Below are positions 48,685-55,730 of a stretch of DNA of 64,000 nucleotides, one piece after another (positions within the stretch are counted from its first letter, which is position 1; each line of letters begins with the position of its first letter). The position numbers were made by a program, and so were the translations under genes. Source of the stretch: Chloroflexota bacterium (GTDB lineage: Bacteria; Chloroflexota; Anaerolineae; Anaerolineales; UBA4823); assembly GCA_012516075.1 (NCBI GenBank), contig JAAYXE010000118.1, positions 1-64,000 on the forward strand, given 5' to 3'. The notes under the pieces were generated by a model. The model was not told the origin of the DNA, ran no database searches, and saw only the letters and a list, made by a program, of their open reading frames with translations.

Positions 48685-49974
48685 ATGCACATTCCCCAGA
48701 TTGGTGAAGATACCCAACTCCTGAGCGGCTACGGAAGTCCCCAGCGGCTGCTGGCTCCTTCTGAAATCGAGGCGATCGTGGCCAGCGGATTAAGCCGCCT
48801 GGATCTGGACGGGCGCAGGGTGCTGGTTATCATCCCAGACCACACGCGCACCATGCCGCTGCCCCTCTTTTTCCGCCTGCTCACCCAGGAGCTGTCGGGG
48901 CGCGCTGCCGCTCTCGATTTTCTTGTTGCACTGGGGACTCACCCCCCGATGAGCGAGGTTGAGCTCTGCAGGCTGGTGGGGATCACTCCCGAACAGCTTG
49001 CTGGCCCTTACCGGCATATTCACCTGATCAACCATGCCTGGAGTGATCCCCAGGCGCTGGTCACCCTGGGGGTGATCCCCCGCGAAGAGATTGAGAGCAT
49101 CACCGGCGGGCTGCTGAGTGTCGAAGTGCCGGTGCGCCTGAATCGCCTGGTGCTGGAATACGACCACATCCTGATCTGCGGCCCGGTGTTCCCTCACGAA
49201 GTGGTGGGGTTCTCGGGTGGCAACAAGTACTTCTTCCCGGGCATCGCGGGGCGTGAAATCATCGACATCACCCACTGGCTGGGAGCGCTGATCACTTCTT
49301 ACAGTATGATCGGCACCCGCGACACGCCGGTGCGCAAGGTCATCGACCGTGCTGCAGCCTTCATCGACCGCCCCCGCCACGCGTTCTGCTCGGTGGTTAA
49401 GCCGGAAGGGGTTTACGGGGTGTTCGCCGGCACACCAGAAGCGGCGTTTTCAGCCGCCGCAGACCTGTCAGCCCAAATTCACATCCGCTGGGTAGAACGT
49501 CCCTTCAAGCAGGTGCTCTCCGTGCTGCCCGAAATGTACGATGAGATCTGGACCGGCGCCAAAGGAATGTACAAGCTGGAGCCCGTGGTGGCTGATAACG
49601 GCGAACTGATCATCTATGCACCCCATATTCGCGAGTTCAGCGTCGTGCACGGAAGGATTATTCGCCAGATCGGTTACCATGTACGCGATTACTTCGTCAA
49701 ACAGTGGGACCGCTTCAAAGACCTGCCCTGGGGCGTGCTGGCCCACTCCACACACCTGCGCGGCGTGGGCACCTACGATGCCGAGGCAGGCGTGGAGCAG
49801 CCCCGCATCCAGGTCACCCTGGCGACCGGGATCCCCGAAGCCGAGTGCCGCGCGGTTAACCTGGGCTACCGCGACCCGGCGAGCATTGACCCCCGGGAGT
49901 GGGCGAACCGTGAAGACGAGGGCATCCTGCTGGTTCCCCATGCCGGGGAAGTGCTGTATCGATTACAGCCGTGA
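48685..49974 (+). CDS. LarA-family nickel-dependent racemase/epimerase homologue
   Basis: 429 residues from ATG 48685 (SD AAGGAG). The LarA signature VIIPDHTRTMPLP is followed by His86 (LGTHPP), His171, Lys181 (in HEVVGFSGGNKYFFPG) and His197. The spacing of the last three (10, then 16) equals that of the nickel-pincer cofactor ligands and catalytic residues of lactate racemase. Homologues can epimerise other 2-hydroxy acids, including D-gluconate at C2. Here, between uxuB and gnd, a mannonate/gluconate 2-epimerase would fit exactly. The cofactor-making LarB, LarC and LarE are not in the window. Confidence 0.85.
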   Translation: MHIPQIGEDTQLLSGYGSPQRLLAPSEIEAIVASGLSRLDLDGRRVLVIIPDHTRTMPLPLFFRLLTQELSGRAAALDFLVALGTHPPMSEVELCRLVGITPEQLAGPYRHIHLINHAWSDPQALVTLGVIPREEIESITGGLLSVEVPVRLNRLVLEYDHILICGPVFPHEVVGFSGGNKYFFPGIAGREIIDITHWLGALITSYSMIGTRDTPVRKVIDRAAAFIDRPRHAFCSVVKPEGVYGVFAGTPEAAFSAAADLSAQIHIRWVERPFKQVLSVLPEMYDEIWTGAKGMYKLEPVVADNGELIIYAPHIREFSVVHGRIIRQIGYHVRDYFVKQWDRFKDLPWGVLAHSTHLRGVGTYDAEAGVEQPRIQVTLATGIPEAECRAVNLGYRDPASIDPREWANREDEGILLVPHAGEVLYRLQP

Positions 49975-50029
49975 CGAACAGGCCCGGTGATCCACAGCCG
50001 CCGGGTATATCCATGCAATTGGAGATGCT

Positions 50030-51478
50030 ATGAGCGCAAATAAGGTCACCCAGAAAGCAAATTTCGGTTTTGTCGGCCTGGGCGTGATGGGCAAGATGCT
50101 GGCCCTCAACATGCAGCGCCACGGGTTCCGTGTGGCCGGTTATGACCTGGACCCGGAGAAAGTGCGCGCCTTTGGCCAGATTGAGACTACCGATCCATCC
50201 CTTCCCCCGCTGGTGCCGGCAGCCACGCTGGAAGAATTTATCGCCGTGCTGGAACGCCCCCGCCGCATCATGCTGATGGTGCCGGCCGGGAAACCGGTGG
50301 ACGCCGCCATCCAGAGCCTGAAGCCGGTGCTCGAACCCGGCGATCTGCTGATCGACGGCGGCAACACCTTCTTTATGGACACAGAGCGCCGTTCCGCCGA
50401 GCTGGAGGCCCTGGGAATCATCTACATCGGCACCGGGGTAAGCGGCGGCGAACAGGGTGCGCTCTGGGGGCCGTCCATCATGCCCGGCGGGCAGCCGCAG
50501 GCCTGGGAGCTGGTCAAACCGATCTTCGAAGCCATCGCCGCTAAAGTCAACGGCGAGCCCTGCGTGACCCATATCGGGCCGCGCGGCGCCGGTCATTACG
50601 TCAAGATGGTCCACAACGGCATCGAATACGGTGATATGCAGTTGATCGCCGAGGCTTACGACCTGCTCAAACGCGGGCTGGGCCTGAGCAACACGCAGCT
50701 GGCTGGCATCTTCGCCGAGTGGAACCAGGGCGAGCTGGAATCGTATCTGATCGAGATCACGGCCGACATCTTCACCCGCCGCGATCCGGAAACCGGCCAG
50801 GCGATCGTCGACCTCATCCTGGATGAGGCGCAGCAAAAAGGGACCGGAAAATGGACCTCTCAAAATGCCCTGGACCTGGGCACACCCACTCCGACCATCA
50901 ACGCGGCCGTGGAATCGCGCATTCTATCGGCTTATAAAGCGGAACGGGTGGCTGCATCAGAGGTCCTCAGCGGACCGGACCCCGTAAAGGTCCCTGGCCC
51001 CGCCGAAAGTGCTGCTTTTATCAATCAGGTGCGCGATGCCCTGTACGCAGCCAAAATCTGTTCGTATGCCCAGGGCTTTGCCCTGATGCGCCTGGCCAGC
51101 CAGGAATACGGTTACGACCTGAACTACAGTGAAATCGCCCGCATCTGGCGCGGCGGCTGCATCATTCGAGCCCGCTTCCTGAACGATATCCGTGAGGCGT
51201 TCACCCGCCGTCCGGATCTGCCCAATCTGATGATCGACCCCGTTTTTGCCCGGGCTTTAAACGAGCGCCAGGCTGCACTGCGCAGGGTGGTTGCTTTTGC
51301 TGCCGAAAGCGGCATTCCTGCACTGGCCTTCAGCTCCGCGCTGGCATATTTTGACGCCTACCGCAGTGCGCGCCTGCCGGCCAACCTGACGCAGGCGCAG
51401 CGTGATTATTTCGGAGCGCACACCTACCGCCGGATCGATCGCGAAGGCAGTTTTCATACTGACTGGACACAACCATAA
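50030..51478 (+). CDS. gnd: 6-phosphogluconate dehydrogenase, decarboxylating
   Basis: 482 residues, full length for the long dimeric class. NADP-binding [34 protein letters not shown], substrate motif [19 protein letters not shown], active-site [16 protein letters not shown] (Lys/Asn), and the C-terminal tail [17 protein letters not shown] that caps the partner active site. It oxidises 6-phosphogluconate to ribulose 5-phosphate and CO2. Usually a housekeeping gene next to zwf; here it is inside a uronate operon, which points to gluconate or 6-phosphogluconate being an intermediate of this pathway. Confidence 0.92.
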   Translation: MSANKVTQKANFGFVGLGVMGKMLALNMQRHGFRVAGYDLDPEKVRAFGQIETTDPSLPPLVPAATLEEFIAVLERPRRIMLMVPAGKPVDAAIQSLKPVLEPGDLLIDGGNTFFMDTERRSAELEALGIIYIGTGVSGGEQGALWGPSIMPGGQPQAWELVKPIFEAIAAKVNGEPCVTHIGPRGAGHYVKMVHNGIEYGDMQLIAEAYDLLKRGLGLSNTQLAGIFAEWNQGELESYLIEITADIFTRRDPETGQAIVDLILDEAQQKGTGKWTSQNALDLGTPTPTINAAVESRILSAYKAERVAASEVLSGPDPVKVPGPAESAAFINQVRDALYAAKICSYAQGFALMRLASQEYGYDLNYSEIARIWRGGCIIRARFLNDIREAFTRRPDLPNLMIDPVFARALNERQAALRRVVAFAAESGIPALAFSSALAYFDAYRSARLPANLTQAQRDYFGAHTYRRIDREGSFHTDWTQP

Positions 51479-51496
51479 CACGTACTGGAGGAAAAC

Positions 51497-52579
51497 ATGG
51501 ATTCCGGACTTAACTTACTCCCCCAGGCAGACCTGGACCTTCTTTCCATCGGCGCGCTGGTACACCGGCTGGATCCCGGTGTTATCCCATTCCGCAAAGC
51601 GACCGAGTGCAAGATCCACGTCAGCGGTGGAGAATTTAATGTCGCTGCCAACCTGGCCGACTGCTTTCGCCTGAAGACGGGTATCGCCACCGCCATGGTC
51701 AACTATCCCATTGGCGATCTGATTGCCGAACGGGTCAGGGCCATGGGAGTCCGGCCGTATTACAAGTATTTCGAGCACAACGGCGTCAACGGACCCAACA
51801 TGGCCACCGTATATTCAGACCGGGGTTTTGGTGTGCGCGCGCCGGTGGTCTTTTACAACCGCAGCAACGAAGCGGCCGCGCTGCTCAAGCCAGGCGACTT
51901 TGACTGGGAGGCGATTTTTGCCGGTGGTGTACGCTGGGTGCACAGCGGCGGCATCTTCGCCGCGCTTTCCGAGACCACCGGAGAGGTCATTATCGAAGGG
52001 ATGAAAGCCGCCAAAGCGGCAGGGGCAGTCACATCCTTCGACCTGAACTACCGCGCCAAGCTGTGGAACATCTGGGGCGGCCAGGAGAAGGCGGTTTCGA
52101 TCATTCGACGCATTGTCGAGCACGTGGATGTGCTGGTGGGCAATGAGGAAGACCTGCAGCTCGGGCTGGGCATCCCCGGCCCGGATGTGACCACGACCTC
52201 CAAACTGGACCCGAGCAAGTTCTTCGGCATGATCGATCAGGTGGTGGAAAAGTACCCCAACATCAAGGTGGTGGCAACGACGCTGCGCGAAGTCCATTCG
52301 ACGAACCACCACAGCTGGGGAGCTGTGGCCTGGATCAACGGCAGCACCTATGTCTCTCCCACCTGCGAACTGCATATTTACGACCGGGTGGGCGGCGGTG
52401 ATGGGTTTGCATCCGGCTTCTTCTACGGTCTGCTGACCGGCGAGCCCCCACAGGTAGCTGTGAACCTGGGCTGGGCGCACGGCGCTCTGCTGACCACCTT
52501 CCCGGGCGATACCACCATGGCCACGGTTGAGCAGGTTCGCGCCTTCGCCAAAGGCGGATCGGCGCGCATCCAGCGCTAG
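51497..52579 (+). CDS. PfkB-family sugar-acid kinase (KDG kinase-like or gluconate kinase)
   Basis: 360 residues. PfkB motifs: VSGGEFNVAANLADCF near the start, SFDLNYRAKLWNIWGG, and the C-terminal YDRVGGGDGFASGFFYGLL with the catalytic Asp. The pattern resembles 2-keto-3-deoxygluconate kinases of the Thermotoga type. In this operon there is no mannonate dehydratase to make KDG and no KDPG aldolase, but 6-phosphogluconate dehydrogenase is adjacent, so gluconate is an equally good substrate candidate. Last gene of the island, followed by a hairpin. Confidence 0.85.
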   Translation: MDSGLNLLPQADLDLLSIGALVHRLDPGVIPFRKATECKIHVSGGEFNVAANLADCFRLKTGIATAMVNYPIGDLIAERVRAMGVRPYYKYFEHNGVNGPNMATVYSDRGFGVRAPVVFYNRSNEAAALLKPGDFDWEAIFAGGVRWVHSGGIFAALSETTGEVIIEGMKAAKAAGAVTSFDLNYRAKLWNIWGGQEKAVSIIRRIVEHVDVLVGNEEDLQLGLGIPGPDVTTTSKLDPSKFFGMIDQVVEKYPNIKVVATTLREVHSTNHHSWGAVAWINGSTYVSPTCELHIYDRVGGGDGFASGFFYGLLTGEPPQVAVNLGWAHGALLTTFPGDTTMATVEQVRAFAKGGSARIQR

Positions 52580-52601
52580 CCAGAGACCTGTCCAAATATT
52601 G

Positions 52602-52628
52602 AAGGGCTGCCCTCTTTGGGCAGCCCTT
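52602..52628 (+). terminator. Hairpin at the end of the sugar island
   Basis: AAGGGCTGCCC and GGGCAGCCCTT pair perfectly over 11 bp around TCTTT, 22 bp after the kinase stop. Only a weak T-rich tail (ATGTTATCC) follows. Position and strength make it the likely terminator of the island; it also faces the convergent XRE gene. Confidence 0.7.
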
Positions 52629-52654
52629 ATGTTATCCGCCGCTCGCGCACGAAC

Positions 52655-53665
52655 TCAGACTTCCATACTCCGGATGAGATGAGCCAGTGTCTCGCGATCC
52701 AGGTGAGGCGCCAGCTTGACGACTACCTTCGCGGGCAGCGGCCCGGAAGGCAGGTTGAGGATCATCCGCTTGAGGCTGACCTCATCCAGAAACGGCGCCA
52801 GGTCCACCAGATGTTCGGCGCGAAGCTCATCCTGCGCGATCTGGGCTGCGATTTGTTCCAGCGCACGCTGGCTCAGGAAAGGAGCCAGCGCCATGATCCG
52901 CGAAAGATCGGGATCCTCGAGAAGCAGATCGAGAGCCAGCCGGTCTACAGCCTCCTCGCTCAGGTGAGGGGCCAGTGCAGCCAGCACATCCTTATCCACG
53001 CTGCCCGCCGGCTGGCTGGCGACCAGCCTCTCCAGGGTTTCTTCGCCTAAGAAAGGCGCCAGGGCAATCACCTGCCGGATGTCCATGCCCTCTGCCAGAC
53101 CCTGATCGACCAGGCGGGACAGCGTCTCCTCACTTAAGTGTGGAGCCAGTCCGGTGAGGAAACGCGAATCCAGAGTGGATACATCCAGTCTCGAGATCAG
53201 CGTGTCGAGCAGTTCTTCGTCCAGGAAAGGCGCCAGCGCCGCCAGCTGCTCGGGCGTGAAACGGTATGAATGCATTTCCCCAATCGCCTGCTCCATCTGG
53301 CTTGGGCGCAGCAGCGGGCCGGCATCGATCAGGGCTTCCACACCGGCGGTATCCTCCAGCGCCAGACGGGCGGCCTGCCGTGGGTTTCCCTGTGCGAGCT
53401 GTTCGAGCACCTGGCTCGCTGCGACCTGCGAGCGGCGGGTGGCCTCCCCGGGCAGCTCCCCGTACAGCAGCGCATCGATGCTGATATCGAACAGGTGGGC
53501 CAGCTCTGCCAGAAGCGCGATATCCGGGAAAGAGTCTCCCGTCTCCCATCGTGAGACAGCCTGTGGGGTGATGTGCAGCCTTTCGGCCAGTTCAAGCTGT
53601 GTCCAATCTTTTTCCCGGCGCAGCCGTGCGATCAGTGCGCCGGTCTTGCGTGAGTCGAGTTGCAT
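52655..53665 (-). CDS. XRE-family regulator with seven LAPFL/LAPHL repeats
   Basis: 336 residues from ATG 53665 (SD GGAGG). The N-terminal helix-turn-helix (about 5-65) has LARLRREKDWTQLELAERL and ITPQAVSRWETGDSFPDIAL. After a linker come seven repeats of about 28-31 residues, each with LAP(F/H)LxEExLxRL (for example LAPFLDEELLDTLI and LAPHLSEETLSRLV), ending at the C-terminus. Such alpha-helical repeats would form a superhelical rod for protein or peptide contact. I know of no function. The gene stands alone, convergent with the sugar island. Confidence 0.8.
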   Translation of the reverse strand: MQLDSRKTGALIARLRREKDWTQLELAERLHITPQAVSRWETGDSFPDIALLAELAHLFDISIDALLYGELPGEATRRSQVAASQVLEQLAQGNPRQAARLALEDTAGVEALIDAGPLLRPSQMEQAIGEMHSYRFTPEQLAALAPFLDEELLDTLISRLDVSTLDSRFLTGLAPHLSEETLSRLVDQGLAEGMDIRQVIALAPFLGEETLERLVASQPAGSVDKDVLAALAPHLSEEAVDRLALDLLLEDPDLSRIMALAPFLSQRALEQIAAQIAQDELRAEHLVDLAPFLDEVSLKRMILNLPSGPLPAKVVVKLAPHLDRETLAHLIRSMEV

Positions 53666-53848
53666 ACTGCCTCCATTTCTTGATCGTTCAGCCCCCAGCT
53701 GCTGGTTGCTGTCCAAACTTTAGCACGCCGCACAGGAAAAATCAATCAACCGTTCGTTGAGTCGCCCGATTTCTGGACTCAACCTGCAGTTGAGCGCAGC
53801 CAGACAGATCGGACCTGCAGCAGGTGAAATTGAGCAGCCAGTGAAGAC

Positions 53849-53877
53849 GATAAAACCCTGCCAGACCGGCAGGGTTT
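53849..53877 (-). terminator. Rho-independent terminator of the glycosyltransferase cluster
   Basis: AAACCCTGCC and GGCAGGGTTT form a 10-bp stem with a 5-nt loop. Read on the minus strand it ends in GGGTTTTA. It lies 53 bp after the stop of the GT2 gene. Confidence 0.75.
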
Positions 53878-53930
53878 CTGGTAAATCCTAATAATGCAGA
53901 GATTATGCAGACCGGAAGAGGCTGCTGCGT

Positions 53931-54719
53931 TTATCGGGCCTGTGTTCGTGCCTGGAGCCGGTGGTAGACCCACAGGATGAGCGCGTTGTGCATCCTGTGC
54001 AGGCTGAGGAGCAGCGGCGACTGAACGTAGCGGCGAGCAATGAGAAGCTGCTCTTCGAACTGGTGCACCGCTCCGGTCCCCCCCTTCGATTTTGAGTGTA
54101 CGCGGAAATGGGCCAGATCTTCATTGAGCACGTATAATGGATACTGCTTCCCGATGCGCAGCCAGTACTCATAATCCATGGCGTAATTCCAGTGCTCAGA
54201 GAAGTACCCCACCTGTTCCACGACCTGGCGCGTCCAGAAAGTAGCCGGCTGTGAGATGTAATTTAATATCGCCAGCACCAGCCGGCTGCGGGTGGATAGC
54301 CACAAATTTTTATACAGCGTAATCGACCGCCGCACCTCATTCCCGTTTTCATCCACCATGCGGCAGCGGCCGGTCAGCCAGTGCGCCTGGGGGTGAGCCC
54401 GGAAGAAGTATCCGACCTTCTGCAGCGCCCCCGGCGCCAGCAGGTCGTCCGAGTTCAGATAACACAGAATCTCTCCGCTGGCCATGTGCAGCCCTTTATT
54501 AATAGCATGCGACTGGCCCCGATCTGGCTCGCTCACGTACTGCAGCTGGCCTTTATAGCGCTCAAGCACCTCCAGGGTGCAGTCCGTCGAACCGCCGTCC
54601 ATCACCAGGTATTCCAGGTTCGGATAGCCCTGATCGAGGACCGACCGGATGGTCTGTTCGATGAATTCCCCCTGATTGAATGAAGGGGTGATTACGGTAA
54701 TGCGTGGAAGACCGGTCAT
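53931..54719 (-). CDS. Glycosyltransferase family 2 protein
   Basis: 262 residues, a single GT-A domain without membrane helices. PRITVITPSFNQGEFIEQTI at the start binds the nucleotide, GGSTDCTLEVLERY follows, and CYLNSDDLLAP holds the metal-binding Asp pair. Such enzymes add sugars to cell-surface polymers from UDP- or GDP-sugars. It closes a three-gene cluster with a DPM1-like GT and a large GT-C-type membrane protein, suggesting synthesis of a glycolipid or surface glycan. Confidence 0.88.
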   Translation of the reverse strand: MTGLPRITVITPSFNQGEFIEQTIRSVLDQGYPNLEYLVMDGGSTDCTLEVLERYKGQLQYVSEPDRGQSHAINKGLHMASGEILCYLNSDDLLAPGALQKVGYFFRAHPQAHWLTGRCRMVDENGNEVRRSITLYKNLWLSTRSRLVLAILNYISQPATFWTRQVVEQVGYFSEHWNYAMDYEYWLRIGKQYPLYVLNEDLAHFRVHSKSKGGTGAVHQFEEQLLIARRYVQSPLLLSLHRMHNALILWVYHRLQARTQAR

Positions 54720-54748
54720 TGGATTTCGGGGCAGTTGTTGATCAGGAT

Positions 54749-55705
54749 TTACTTACGGCGGATTTCGTCCTGCAGTTCCAGAATAAGCCCGCGCACCGAA
54801 TGCAGGATGAACCCTACCGCCAGGAGCAAGCTGCCAAGGATGGTGAGCAGGACGCTGATCATGGCATAACCGACCGCCAGCTCCAGCTTCTTGCGGTAGA
54901 TATCCACAACCACACCGCCCCAGATCAGACCGGCCAGCAGGATGGTGAACCCGATCACGCTGAAGAAAAGCAGCGGGCGGTACTGACCGATCAGGCGCAG
55001 GATGCCGTTTAACACCATCACCCCGTGCACGATAACGCTGCGCTTCGGCCTGTCCGGATATTTAATGGTGACCGGAACCTCCTCTGTCCGCAGCCCGTGC
55101 TGTTTGACCAGGAACTGCATTTCCGATTCCACCGAAAAACCGCTGGACTGAAAAGAGATCACCTCCAGCGCCCGGGGAGAAAAGGCGCGAAAGCCGCTCT
55201 GCGAATCGCTGGAGGTCACGCCCGATGCCGCGCTCGTGAGCAGGTTAAAAGCCCAGTGGCCCCAGATGCGGTGCCGGGGAGTCTCTGTGCTGGCGTTCAG
55301 GTAGCGCGAGCCGATCACGATATCCGCCTGGCCCTTCAAAATGGGAGCAGCGATGCGCTCGATCTCTGCGGGTGAGTGCTGTCCATCGGCATCCAGTGTG
55401 ACGACGGCATCCGGATGCTGGGCCAGGGCCGCCCGCAGCGCGGTGTTCAAAGCCGCGCCTTTGCCGCGGTTCTCCTGATGGCAGATCACCTGAGCGCCGG
55501 CCAGCTGCGCCAGATGGGCGGTGTCATCCGTCGAGCCGTCATCCACGACGATCACCGTTCGGCAGTACTGCCGGGTGCTGAGGACCATACTGCCGATAAA
55601 TCGCCCTTCATTATAGGCCGGGATCACCGCAATGACGTTGTAGGCTGACAGGTCAATCTGCGCGTCTTCTCCGGCAGCTTTGGATAAGGACAGAGTACCA
55701 TTCAC
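54749..55705 (-). CDS. Polyprenol-phosphate glycosyltransferase-like GT2 with two C-terminal membrane helices
   Basis: 318 residues. GT-A domain VIAVIPAYNEGRFIGSMVL, VVDDGSTDDTAHLAQLAG and TLDADGQHSP (metal-binding), as in dolichyl/undecaprenyl-phosphate mannose synthases and GtrB. Two hydrophobic helices (about 238-262 and 275-300) anchor it. It probably makes a polyprenyl-phosphate sugar, the donor used by GT-C enzymes such as the adjacent 893-residue protein. Starts at GTG with AAGGGAAA upstream. Confidence 0.88.
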   Translation of the reverse strand: MNGTLSLSKAAGEDAQIDLSAYNVIAVIPAYNEGRFIGSMVLSTRQYCRTVIVVDDGSTDDTAHLAQLAGAQVICHQENRGKGAALNTALRAALAQHPDAVVTLDADGQHSPAEIERIAAPILKGQADIVIGSRYLNASTETPRHRIWGHWAFNLLTSAASGVTSSDSQSGFRAFSPRALEVISFQSSGFSVESEMQFLVKQHGLRTEEVPVTIKYPDRPKRSVIVHGVMVLNGILRLIGQYRPLLFFSVIGFTILLAGLIWGGVVVDIYRKKLELAVGYAMISVLLTILGSLLLAVGFILHSVRGLILELQDEIRRK

Positions 55706-55730
55706 TGCTTATTTCCCTTATTCGAACATC

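Noticed and set aside
51497-52579. Firm naming of the last kinase as kdgK
   Set aside because: The motifs fit KDG kinases, but the operon lacks the enzymes that make and use KDG or KDPG while it has gnd, so gluconate is equally possible.
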